A stretch of DNA of 64,000 nucleotides, taken from Melieria omissa. Lineage: Eukaryota; Arthropoda; Insecta; Diptera; Ulidiidae. This document shows positions 47,793-58,499 of the stretch, one piece after another (the first letter of the stretch is position 1; every line of letters starts with the position of its first letter). A program made the position numbers and the translations under genes. The notes below the pieces were generated by a model. The model made no database searches. It was given only the letters and a program-made list of their open reading frames with translations, and was not told where the DNA came from. Where the stretch lies: assembly GCA_963971225.1 (NCBI GenBank), contig OZ020267.1, positions 123,621,891-123,685,890 on the forward strand. The letters run 5' to 3'.

Positions 47793-48362
47793 CACTGCAC
47801 AACAAACTCAACTTTTTTTTAATAACGGGGTTCTGACAACGGATTCTGGTAGAGGAGGCAAAAAAAAGGTATACGTGTATCGGCGTCTTGAAAGTTTACG
47901 TCCGATTTTTTTTTTGGGGTCAAAGTTTTCCCCTTTTTGCACATTCTTATGATGAACCGGCGTGCGAAAACCATGTAACCTCACATTTTAGGTATATGAT
48001 GTGTTCAGCAATTTGATGTGAAATACTAAGAAGAATATGTTTGTGGAATATTTTAACCCTGCAGCTCCTATTTTTATGGGTCAATTTGACCTTTTTCTAA
48101 AATGCCAAAAATTTCACATAAAACAGGACTTTTTAAGAACAAAATGTACCTCGAAAATATTCGCCATAAAATTCTATTATAGGTCTCTGAATACATCAAA
48201 GCTCAGAAATAAACTTTAACGCCAGAATTAAGCCAAAACTGAAAATGTGTTTAAGTGTGTATTTCGTACTTATTCAAAATTGGTACTAAAATGTCCTATT
48301 TTTTGGCCTCCTCTACCAGAATCCGTTGTCAGAACCTAGATATCTTTTTGTGTTGTACAGTG
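47793..48362 (+). mobile_element. Family X TIR repeat, copy D (complete, 570 bp)
   Basis: Both ends are present: CACTGCACAACAAactcaac at the left and tttttgtgttgtacagtg at the right, with a long inner inverted segment (ttctgacaacggattctggt then agaggaggc) about 40 bp in from each end. TAA flanks both sides (47790-47792 and 48363-48365). This copy defines the borders of copies A, B and C. Non-coding in this copy. Confidence 0.88.
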
Positions 48363-48869
48363 TAATCGGAACCGGAGAGAGAAAATCTGTCCTCAAGTCT
48401 CTCCTCCAGAAGTCTTTCCCCCATAGAGTCCGTTTCAATTGCATTTATTGATCTGGCGAGTTCTTTGGGTAAATTTTGCTGTCAGAATCTTTTCAAATCC
48501 AAATAATTTATGTACATATGTCAACCTCCTTGCCTACACTCTACACTATATTCGGTTGGATCATAAGTGGGCCACTTTTCCAGAAAGTGTAAACGCTCCC
48601 GACAAAAGTGGAAGAAGATTCAAACTGACTTCTAACCTCCCGACTTAAACGCTTTCACAAACAACTCCGCAATTCCACAACCAACTCCACCCTCAGAAGA
48701 ATATTGATTCTGCAAAAACCTCGACCAGAAGACCTCATTCTGACGGTGGATACGATTGGTAGATACGTCATCACACTCCTCTTCAAATCGAGTTTTCCTA
48801 CTCAAATGGCTGTGGGGGTACTCTGCCTGATGAGGTACTCAAAGAATACCTTTAACTTTATATACTTTT

Positions 48870-49015
48870 ATCTTTAATTGCTTCCCTATGCTCTAGTTAA
48901 GCCGGAAAAGGCCAGTTCCAAGGTCCGCGTTGTCTTCAACGCGTCCAGAACGATCGGCTCTGGATACTCGCTCAATGAATTCCTTCATATTGGTCGCACA
49001 TTACAGCGCAAGAAT
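48870..49015 (+). pseudogene. BEL/Pao retrotransposon reverse transcriptase scrap
   Basis: The frame reads ALVKPEKASSKVRVVFNASR and YSLNEFLHIGRTLQ. This is the start of the BEL/Pao RT domain, where a [V/A]VKP..TTKLRVVFDAS..SLND...GP.LQ pattern is usual. Similarity stops after TLQ; the rest of pol is absent and no LTR adjoins. Confidence 0.7.
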
Positions 49016-49588
49016 GATAAAGATTACAACATCCGGCTGATGACGTCATTGGTGAAGATTTATACAGCCCAACCTCATGACTCTAATTTGTTTTCAATGG
49101 AGATGTGGAAACAAATTATAGACAAATCCTGTCCACCAAGACGTTCAACAGTTTCAGCGAAATTCCCCCATTCCAAAAATGATGCCTTTCCATAGCTAAA
49201 TACATTTTTTAATTTATCATCTATGTTCATTTTGTTTTAATTAATTCAGAATACGGGTCTATGAACAATGTAAATAATAACCAAACTATAAAAAAGTCAA
49301 TCAACTCAGAACCAAAATAAGTTAAGGTTGAATTACTAAAGTAAACGATGGTCAAACGATGTGTTTCAGGTGTTCTGTGCGAATGTACACATTACCCAAT
49401 AGTTCAGCCGGTCATTGATTCGGCTGTAATGGAGTGCTGGGTTTTTACATTTTGTTCGATTTTTCGACTTTTTTTGTTTGGCACCGGCTCTTCAAAAGCT
49501 TCTAAAGTACATATGCAATCCATTGTAGTTCACGGGCGTTTGAAGTTCTCAGATCAGGTTTAGACACACGGACGGACATAGCAATTTG

Positions 49589-49836
49589 TTGGAATATTTC
49601 ATGAAAATCACCAATCTAGGTGTGGCATATTGTATACTGTCTTAGTTTCTGGCCCATTCCGGAAGCGAGAAGAATCCTGTACAGATGACTCTTGGCAATG
49701 TGTTGAAGAAGAACAAAAAACACAGAGATGGTTGTGAGGCTGGGGCCGATACGACCTATTGATTTGGAGGTGGATTTGGAGGTTCAGTTCTGAAAAGACG
49801 CACGAAAACAGATGGTCACTGCGACAATCGTATATA
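49589..49836 (-). repeat. Tandem duplicate of the last exon region of the INDY-like gene
   Basis: The block matches 49855-50085, covering 3' flank (ttggaatatttcatgaaaatc against ttggattatttcctggaaatc), the whole terminal exon, and the end of the preceding intron (aagacgcacgaaaacagat against aagacgcccgaaaatagat). The unit is about 250-270 bp, with substitutions and small indels. Confidence 0.88.
49642..49789 (-). pseudogene. Duplicated, disabled copy of terminal exon 13
   Basis: Read on the minus strand it retains GRIGPSLTTISVFF and, after a one-base shift, NTLPRVICTGFFSLPEWARN with a stop at 49642-49644. The real exon has [14 protein letters not shown] and [11 protein letters not shown]. About 28 extra bases (ccaaatcca repeated) follow the acceptor-like cag. 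If exon 12 were spliced here the reading would stop at the second codon (AAC TGA), so it cannot serve as an alternative last exon through that site. Confidence 0.8.
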
Positions 49837-49918
49837 TAGTATGTTATCGTTAAGTTGGATTATTTCCTGGAAATCGCCAACGCAGGCGTGACATGATAAA
49901 TTTATATTTATATATGTC

Positions 49919-52376
49919 TTACTCTGTTTCTACGGCCCAATCCGGAAGCGAGAAGAATCCTGGATAGATGACCCATGCCCATGTGTTGAAGAAGAAGAAA
50001 AATCCAAAAATGGTAATAAGGCTGGGGCCGATACCACCTATTGCCTAAAAAGACGCCCGAAAATAGATCGTCATTGCGACACTTGTTTTTTTGTTGGTTG
50101 TGCGACAACGGTAAAGCGTACCATGTCAAATGTGCGAATATTTGCGAAGCCGGATATAATTGCATTGGCTGGAGTGCTGACGGGGAAGTGGAAAGCCATG
50201 CTCAGTGCGAGACACGACGGCATTCCCAAGTAGGCCGGATGTATTTCGATGGCGAGTGCCTGAGGGGGAACAACAGAGCGAGACAGTTAGCATGGCGACT
50301 CGGACGATGTGTCGCAATGTTTCGCGAGCTTACCAATTCCAACAACACGGGCGTGAGGATGTTGCACATGGCCATGTTGGCAGTGAAAGCGGTGGCAATA
50401 GTCGAAATTATTATTACCATCAACTGGAGCAGTGCTACAGGTAGCACCTTAAGTGCGGAAAGGCTTTGACCTGCCATGACGGCGAAACCGGATAACTTAA
50501 TGCCCTCGGAAAGCGCGAAGCCACCACCTGAAAATAGCCATAACAGACAATGCGCTTGATATCGCAATGTGCGGTGAAAACTTACCAAGTAGGAAAGACA
50601 GGTTCCAGGGATATTGTGCGTTGAGATATCTCCAGCTCATAAGCGATGGAACCGTTCCCGTCGTTTCGGGTTCTGCGAAAAAAAGTATATTAGGGGAGCG
50701 AAATTAGGTTGCTGCGTCGCTTACTCACTGCGGCACACACAGTACTTCATAAACATGTAGTTGACTGGCAGCAAAAAGAGCAGCGCAATAATAAGTGTCA
50801 TCGGGCACGAAGTCTTTATATCCCTAAACAAAATAGAAGGCATCCATTTGATCGGGCAATTGCGCACTGCGTGTCGAAGTTAGCTCGGCCACACTTACTT
50901 TTCGTTCATAAAGTCGGCATAGCCGGGAAAGAAGCCCGGTTTGCGTGTGATGAATAGCGTTATCATGAGTAGGAACAGGAAGCCGGTTTGCACTTCGTGG
51001 CAGGTCACCCTGCCGAGCTCCTTAATCTTATCCTCTATCACTTTCGTTGCGACCTGTATGCCTTCCTTGCCAACATTCGCCAACGCATACTCCTTGGAGT
51101 TGGGCTGACAGAGACCCATGTACATCCATTCCATAAAAATGTAAGACAGAACGGTATGCACCACCATTGGCAGCGAATTGAATGCCATAAAGTTGAGAAA
51201 GTTGATGTCTTCTGCTTTCGGAAAGCGCCTGTCGCAGAGCGAGGTATGGAGATTCGGGGAGGGGGGAAAAACGTAAGACAATCAGGCGGCCATAGGAACC
51301 TTGAGCGTTAGATAGTTACGTTTGGTAAATGCCCATAAAGACCAAATTGGTGCCGGTGCCAATGAGAGTGCCCAGGCCGCCGATGGAAGATGCATAGGCA
51401 ACGCTCAAATAGAAACAGGTAGCCGTTTTCGAAGGATACGGAGGCCTGCGGACGATGTCGAATGAGATCGCGATCGACTTGCGATTGACAAGGGGCCTTG
51501 TACTTACTCGTCTGGCTGTACGACTTTGTCGGGGTTCGTAATCTCAGCCATGCCTTGCTGCAAATGAGATGCACATTATGAGTCGACGTAATGCCCGCGC
51601 AGCTTAGGCGCCGTACTTACGGAGGCCAGCTCCTCCATCACGGCCTTTATGATGGGACACATCATGGCGGTGGTTGCGGCGTTGGTTATCCACATCGATA
51701 GAAACATTGTTACCATCATCAGACTGAAGTGCAACCTGTTCGGGAATGAGAATGCGTTGAGCTCTCCGCTCTCAGACTCAACTGTCGGCTAACTCACCGT
51801 CTTGGACTGCAGCCCACCAGCAGGATAACATTGAGGGCGATGCGCTTGTGCAAGTTGGAGAACTCGATGGCGAGCGCGATCACCAGACTGCCGAAGAACA
51901 GAAACAGAGCATCCTTGAAGTAGGCGAAGCAAACTTGCTTCGAGGTCTGCGAACGCAACACAGCTGAATCTGAGTAATTGCACGCGACTAAAAGGTGACG
52001 AACAAACTACAATCATACCATTATGTCCAATAAGGGAAACGCCAGGATCGGTATCATTGAGGTCACGCCCAGCGGAATCACTTCCCCTATCCAGTAAACC
52101 GCCATAATGCATAGAACGTAACAGCAACGATACTCCTGGAAGAGAGTAGTGTGAATATGGAAATAACGCGGCGCCGCAATGTACCTTTTCGGGCTCCAGG
52201 AAAAATAACGGCAGGAAAATAATGGGCGTAAAGAAGATTATCAAGCCTTTCCAGTGGAGCGTGCTAAAATACTTGCAGCGCTTGCCGCACGACATCGTGG
52301 TCTCGTCCGTTCTACAGGATACATGCAAAATCGTCAGGCAAATAAGTGGTAGCGACCATACGAATACTCACTCCAT
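49919..52376 (-). CDS. Indy-like: INDY/SLC13-family di-/tricarboxylate transporter (13 coding exons)
   Basis: Membrane carrier of the divalent anion:Na+ symporter family, expected to move citrate, succinate and related intermediates across the plasma membrane. Coding exons, in order: 52376-52372, 52311-52185, 52135-52019, 51946-51798, 51735-51621, 51557-51508, 51445-51320, 51228-50899, 50823-50729, 50672-50586, 50527-50334, 50259-50122, 50044-49919. All introns are GT-AG and phases agree; the total is 552 residues, close to fly INDY. Start [10 protein letters not shown]: the ATG spans only five bases of exon 1, and an inner Met is possible. Landmarks: N-terminal membrane helix after [41 protein letters not shown]; first substrate/cation loop [52 protein letters not shown]; second loop [26 protein letters not shown]-terminus ending [11 protein letters not shown]. 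The SNT-type motifs read TNA and ANM. Which INDY paralogue it is cannot be decided here. Confidence 0.95.
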
Positions 52377-52379
52377 TTC

Positions 52380-52885
52380 GGCTGCAACAAGTGCTTCAAG
52401 CTGCTCTGAAACCTACGGGCGAATTAATTGCTCGGACCAATCGATGATAATCCTTTTGTCGGAGCTGCTATAGCGCAAAAGTCAACCGCACAGCGCAAAT
52501 AATGTCTTTCCAATGAGTTCCTCGATTTGATTTTTTTTAGAATTCCCGATTTGCTTAAAACCAAGGCGAATATTTTTAAAAAATAATATTTCTCGGATAT
52601 TTCTGTCATCACGAAATGCGTCTCAAATTATTGATTTTCATTTGATTCGGTTCGACGTTTACTACAATAAACGTTGTTCGGCCCTGATAGCCTGGCAGGT
52701 AGATTGCCGACTGTCGAATTATTTTATATGCACAAGTGCGCCCATGACCGGTAATGACAAAAGCCTCGGTGTTAAAATATAGGTCCCCTCCCCTTCCGTG
52801 TGTGGGTATGTGTGTGTGCAGATTGTAAGCTAGTAAAAACCTTTCTTTCCTAACCTGCGCGTGTCTAGCAGTTGCAGCGTTGCAG
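52380..52885. other. Upstream flank of the INDY-like gene
   Basis: Would contain its 5' untranslated region and promoter; no clear TATA box. Around 52683-52720 there is an A-box-like string (tagcctggcaggtag) but no convincing B box. A (TG)n patch lies at 52798-52820. The right part may be the 3' untranslated tail of the adjacent LINE fragment. Confidence 0.4.
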
Positions 52886-52893
52886 CGTTTGCT

Positions 52894-54205
52894 TCAGCTC
52901 TTAACTGACATTCGGTCAGGCGCAGCTCCTCGATTTCCCCAGTGTATCACACATGTGGTTTCTGTGATTCGCCGCTGTTGGCCACTGCGCAAATACCGAT
53001 CGCAGCAAGCGAAGGGCCTCGCTAAAACGCGGACATTCCAACAGCACGTGATGTAAATTCTCTGGCACACTGGGACAAAGAGGACAAAAGGGATTCTGCT
53101 CATGTGTGAATCTGAACAAGAACTCATTAAAAAACCCGTGCCCACGGAGTATCTGGGTCAGGTGATGGTTGAGCTCGCCATGGTTCCTGTTTACCCAGCG
53201 AACCATGTCGGAAATCAGGTCATGCGTCTGTCTCCCCTTGCTAGACTGATCCCACTTCTGTTGCCACTCCCTATTGATGGCATTGCACTTCGCTTTTTCT
53301 GCTGCAGCAACAGGTCCTGCACCCGCCTTTTAATGTCAATTAATTTCTTTCGGTAGCAGGAAACGAAAATTGCGTCATCCGACACCGTGTGAAAGGTGCT
53401 TGCGACGCAGAGTATGCTAAGACGATGGGTGGCTCGGGCCCCTCTTGTGTAGGCCTTGAACCTTACGGCGTCTGCCCAGACTAGTGCCGCATATAACAGT
53501 ATGCTTTCTACCACTCTCGAGAGTAGCTTCCTCCGGCTTGAGTGAGCGTCCCCTATATTGGGCATAATATGGCTAAGCGCGCCGTTCACCTTTGTGGACT
53601 TAACGCTGACGCACTTAAGATGTTCCTTGAACGTAATTTTTGCGTCCAGCGTGACGTCAAGATGCCGTAGGTGCGGCTGCGACGTTTCTGGTGTCTGCTT
53701 TTTGTGAACGTAAGCACCTCGCACACCTTCCTGCTACTAGCAGTACTGCCTCGGTCTTATGCGCCGCCAGTTTGAGTTTCGCCTCCCTTAGACAGACATC
53801 GACACAGTTTATTGCGTTATTGCAGCTTAACTGAATATGCGCAGGATGCCGTTATACATCACGTTCCCCGAGGTTGTTCCCAGCACATACTCTTGTGGAA
53901 CTCCACCTGTGGCCGCGTATTGCCGAACGCTGTTGTCAGTATCGTATAGGAGTACTCGGTTACGAAAGTAGTTGAAAGCGTTTTTGACATCAGGCGTTAT
54001 TACCGCGCAGTATGTTTTCGTACCACCTTTTGCCACTTGTGGCATCGCGCACTATGTCCATGACGGCTTGAATGGTGTTCACTGTTGATCGCAACCTTCT
54101 AAAACCAAACTGGCGCTCAGAGAGACCACCAGGTTTTTTTTTCAGTTAGACCTGCAATCGATCGCAGATAATGCGCTCAGGGATGTTACCCATCGATGGA
54201 AAGCA
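52894..54205 (-). pseudogene. R1-type LINE ORF2 fragment 1 (reverse transcriptase to zinc knuckle)
   Basis: Minus-strand reading, in several frames. Start of RT palm: ERIICDRLQ and LSERQFGFRRLRSTVNTIQA (about 54190-54060). Then YCAVITPDVKNAF (the catalytic A-motif region) and RVLLYDTDN, GGVPQEYVLG (54045-53827). Next NAINCVDVCLREAKLKLAAH, HLRHLDVTLDAKITFKEHLK and SRVVESILLYAALVWADAV (53820-53400), then WDQSSKGRQTHDLI and HLTQILRGHGFFNEFL. It ends with the cysteine knuckle CPLCPSVPENLHHVLLECPR (53215-52916). The YADD segment is deleted between 53830 and 53815. 5'-truncated, with frameshifts and stops. R1-clade placement is from these words only. Confidence 0.8.
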
Positions 54206-54214
54206 TCGAAAGCT

Positions 54215-54830
54215 AAAACCCCGTCAGTGTGGGACTCTAACCTCACTACACCCACTCTTCCTCGCACTTTACCACTTTAGCCCGCTCGGTGCTACCGTTC
54301 GGTTTTTCGTCGGGAGGAGGTTGTAGGTACTACACCTTCCGTTGTCACAATACGGGTATGCATTTTTACTTCCTACATCTGTTGCGCTGTCTTTCAGCAT
54401 CTCGCAAACTCGCAATGACATCAGCGGCCATGTTACAGGTAGCGTCCCATTTCCCAGAATGGCGAGGTGTCCCTTTTGAACCGATAAAGATATGCCCGGA
54501 ACAATCCATGGCCACTTAATATCTGCTTCTCCTTCCACTACTTCTCCTTCTGTTGATGCAGCCTTCAAGGTTTGGGATCAAGCGATGTGTCCAGCACGTC
54601 GTGAAAGTCTTTCGCGCACAGGCGATAGGCTGATCTCGCCTTTCTACCATATGATTTGTGCTTTAGCGCCTGATGCCATATTGTCGCTCCGTACAAAATT
54701 GTGCTCTTTACTTCTCCTGCCAGCAGCTGTCTGCATCGTTGCCTTGGGCCCTTTGTGTTGGTCATTAATCTTGCAAGGCTTGCAGCGGTTTTAGCAGCTT
54801 TTTTACTCAAATACTCGAGGTTGATTTTGG
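54215..54830 (-). pseudogene. R1-type LINE fragment 2
   Basis: Minus-strand frame 54810-54565 reads LSKKAAKTAASLARLM, then GPRQRCRQLLAGEVKSTILY and WHQALKHKSYGRKARSAYRL. This is the region just after the RT in R1-like elements, and differs in sequence from fragment 1. The frame then passes into a non-homologous tail, implying an internal deletion near 54610. A 3' tail (cccacactgacggggtttta on the minus strand) ends near 54215, abutting fragment 1. Confidence 0.7.
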
Positions 54831-54834
54831 TTTT

Positions 54835-57015
54835 TGTATGAAAGCTTTGATATCCCGAGATATTTTATCACTGACTTTGACGTGATGTTGTGTTCAGCCT
54901 CTTTTATTGATACTGTTTCTAACTTTTCCCTTGGTAATCTCATCAAATTGGCAATATGATCAGTTTTTTAATGCATTTCAGGTTTCGATCCATTTCTCAT
55001 CACCAGCAATGATTCGCATTAACAAACTTTGATGCGTTGTGTTTCAATTCATGCGAATTACAAAAGTCGAACTTCTTTACTAATTCAAAACGTTTCAAGT
55101 TATTTTCAACTGTTGTATGTGATAGATTTAACCCTCTCTGCAATGTTTCAGTTAAATAACGAATGCAACTCAATCAAGACTTTGATTTAGTTGGCATCAA
55201 CACCTGCAGGGCCACCAGAACTTTGGTCATCTTGGAGTTAAAAATCTTCAGAATGGATTTTTTTAAACAAATTCCGACATGTGCTGTGCTGTCGCTGAGC
55301 AATTAACACCGTAAATCCCATCCCATCTCTTTGTGTGCCTCAGTGGCTTATTTACCTTTACGAAATGAAAAAGTAAGATCTGTCGAAAATGTGGGTTAAC
55401 ACTCCATTTTGAAAAGACAAAATTGCCATCAAATGTCAAAAGGAAAAACGTTGACAAAAGTCCTTCAAAACAAACCTAATACCATCGATTTGTAAAACCA
55501 AAATTACTTTCTTGCCAACCTAATATTTATCTCATGATTGCAAATAAAACCTACACATGTTGCGATTTTAATTGACTGAAACTGGAAGTTCTGTTAAGAG
55601 TATTCAAAATTCTCGACGCTGTAATTCAGCTTGAAGGACGTGAATGCTTTGAACTTGAGGAAAAGTCGCTTTCGTAGCGAATAAGAAAATATGGTCAGCC
55701 GAAACGTCAAACACTCCTTCTTGGCGGGTCTACAAGGCAGAACCGACAAAATAGACTCAACAGCATAAGGAAAGCGAAAAGATTGATGAAATCATTTGGC
55801 CAAACGCACACACACCCACACTCGCATAGGAGCACTGGGAGCTGTGCACAAGACCGCAGAGTAAGATAAATGACTGCTGTGCGCCAAATCAATCGAAATC
55901 CAAACGAATGGCGCTGGCTACTGGTGCGCTGACCGCAACTATGCCGCCTGTCCGTCCATTCGCTGGCCATTCGTTCGGATTTCCTTTCGCTGCATGCTAT
56001 GTGTTTCACACATGCACATAGTATGTGTGTGTGCGTGTATTAGTGGTTTGATACGTTTTTCCTTTACTTCACACAAGAGCTGTTAGTCTTCGCCTGCGAC
56101 GGAAATCCATGTAAAGAAAACATACGCGAATCTGCACAAAGCAGCAGCCGTCAAGCGGTGGAGCGGGAAGCGGATGTGGACCCAAAAAGGACAGCGCCTA
56201 CGGAAAATGTGGCCATTTGTATGGACTATGACTATCCCAGGCCATTGGACTGTGCGTGTGTATGTGTTGTGGATTATTTGTGGTTTCAGATGCGCACCTA
56301 ATACATCGGTGTGGGTGTGTGTGAGTGGGCAAGTTTACAGCGATTTGATTGAGCAGCTTCATAATTGCGGCTCTTCGACAATTTTCTGCCCATTGTGCTT
56401 CGCTGCAGCTCAGTTCGGCTTCATTGCTTGGGTGGGAACTAACGGATGGTGGGTAAGTGTTGGTATGTTTTTAGGCGCAAGGCCTTTTTTCTTTGGCATT
56501 TTCTAGCATCTTTTATCTTAATATTTCTTTCTTTTGCGACAAACATGAGGTTTATTCAGTATATGCCATGCCGCCTTTTCGCTTTCGATTTCATTATAAA
56601 TCCTCGTTTATCTCTCATGAATCCTTTCATAGTTTTCGCTTTTTGTCTATGTGCATTGTTGGAGCAAACCTTTGTTGTGTCTTAAAGTTGGGTTTTTAAT
56701 GGCATTGAGACAAAAAACTGATTGCCATGAATTTGGCTTCTGGCTTACTTAGGTGGGAACTGATAATGACGGCAGGTTAGTGGATTTCCACTTGTTTTAG
56801 CAACTTTCTAAATATGCATTTAGATTTTTTAATTTCGTCAAATAAATCGTTGTCCTTTTTCAGTTCATTACACCACACGTTCGAGTTGAGTGATGTTCAG
56901 AATTCGTCAGTTTTTATGGCTTAGTAATTTGTGCATAACGTCACAAAATGATGAATTGAATTCGCAGCCTCAATCACGGGAAAAGGATATTCAATTTTGT
57001 CAAAAACATTAAACT
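54835..57015. other. Non-coding DNA
   Basis: No gene supported. The 110-codon frame at 56174-56506 has no domain. The minus-strand sequence near 54990-55330 has decayed words (caccagcaatgattcgc) that could be an old mariner, but no catalytic block is readable. (GT)n near 56022-56036 and 56309-56325. Confidence 0.45.
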
Positions 57016-57022
57016 AACTTAA

Positions 57023-57263
57023 CCGTAGATCGAGCTTTGTATCAAAAATGAGACATTTGGTTTTTTGTTTTAATATAACTTTTTTCAGGATATAATTAAT
57101 TGAACCATTCTTTGTGGCTTTGTTGTGTTGGAATTATGCTTGTTTAAAACCATCTTTCACTCTTTTTTAAGAAAGAGGTCTTGAGAAAATTGAAAAGTTT
57201 ATAATTCTCTCCTTTGTATACATAGGATAGGATTCCTTAATTTTTTTAAGGCTCGATCTACGG
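57023..57263. mobile_element. 241-bp miniature TTAA element
   Basis: Perfect inverted ends CCGTAGATCGAGC / GCTCGATCTACGG flanked by TTAA (57019-57022 and 57264-57267). Non-coding; a fourth TTAA family distinguished by its ends. Confidence 0.88.
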
Positions 57264-57521
57264 TTAAAGGATAAATGCACAATGACCCAAATACGAAAAG
57301 GTATAATGACATAAGTTCCATAGATTGAATACACCGTAGCAACAGGCCGGGTAGACCGGCCTCAGCACAGGTGTTAACACATGGAAAGAGGATCAGGAAT
57401 TTACGGTATAAAATTTCACTTTTTATTTTCAAAAAGATTTTGCTGAAGTTTTTCAGCTGCAACAAAAACAGATGCGAATTGCTGTTGGTTTTCTAGTTGG
57501 GTATGGCAGATTAAAGAAAAA

Positions 57522-57722
57522 CAGTCGATACTGCTTAGCTGCAAGTTGAGTTTTCCTGCCTTTTAGTTGCAGTTTTTCATTTAAGTGAACTCTGTGCAAG
57601 TAAAATTCCTTTGAGTATCAAATAATGCATCATTAAATACCAAATAAATATGGGACCTGGACTTCCATTTCAGTTAAGCGGATTTTTCAGTTAAGGCACT
57701 TGCAGCTAAGCGGTCTCGACTG
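57522..57722. mobile_element. 201-bp Tigger/pogo-like miniature element
   Basis: Left end CAGTCGATACTGCTTAGCTG (then caagt); right end complement CAGTCGAGACCGCTTAGCTG (then caagt). CAGTCGA-type ends are characteristic of pogo/Tigger elements. TA follows the right end; the left TA has decayed to AA. The inner part continues as an imperfect palindrome. Confidence 0.7.
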
Positions 57723-58289
57723 TATAAGTTAGGCATACAAAAGATTCCAGTTGATAAGGTTTGTGAATTAACCGATCAAGTAAAACTGCTTTAATCGCAA
57801 ATGGCTGGAACCATCAAACGCACACAAACTGATGCGTAGTGAATTAATATCGAAGGATGCACATACAATCGATCACTTATCCCTGTTGAAGGATAGGAGA
57901 CTTCGGAGGGAGAGAGAGGCTTTTGGATGCTTCTTGGTCTGATGCCTCTTAAGTAATCTGAAATAATAACTCTTAATGTTAGGAAGACAATCATGATGTT
58001 CGAAAATCAGGTTGCAATAAAGGCTTTAAACTTGACTATATTTGATTCCAAACTAGTCTGAAAGACAGCAAATGTTCTCCAAAATACTTAAAAGAATAAC
58101 TGGGTAATAATACTCGAAGTTCCTGCGTACTGTGGACACCATAGCAATGAATAAGCTGACAGATCGCCAAAGAAGGAAGCCGCAAGACGACCCTATGACC
58201 CTGAATCGATTATAGGGGTCAGCAAGACTCATTAAAGGCATTGTGTCGAACACAGTTTAACACACAGTTATTTTGTAAGAAAATCTAAG

Positions 58290-58490
58290 TACCATCTGGA
58301 CCTAAGCAGAAAGACGCTTAAGATCATAAAAGTGATGCTCAGCGGACAATGTTTGCTAAATATGCATAAAGCGCGACTGGGAATCACGGATAGCGAACTA
58401 TGCAAATTCTGCATGGAAGATAAAGAAACATTCGTTCATACTATACACGAATGCCCCGCCCTGTTACACGCACGAATGCGTATATACTAG
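58290..58490 (+). pseudogene. Jockey-like LINE C-terminal fragment
   Basis: Frame reads YHLDLSRKTLKIIKVMLSGQ, LGITDSELCKFCMEDKETF and HTIHECPALLHARMRIY, then stops. CxxC-x8-HxxxxC is the terminal knuckle of Jockey/R1 LINE ORF2 proteins. Upstream RT sequence is not recognisable. Confidence 0.7.
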
Positions 58491-58499
58491 GAAGGGAAC

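Noticed and set aside
52683..52760. Possible tRNA or SINE with A-box-like string
   Set aside because: No B box at a sensible distance and no foldable cloverleaf.
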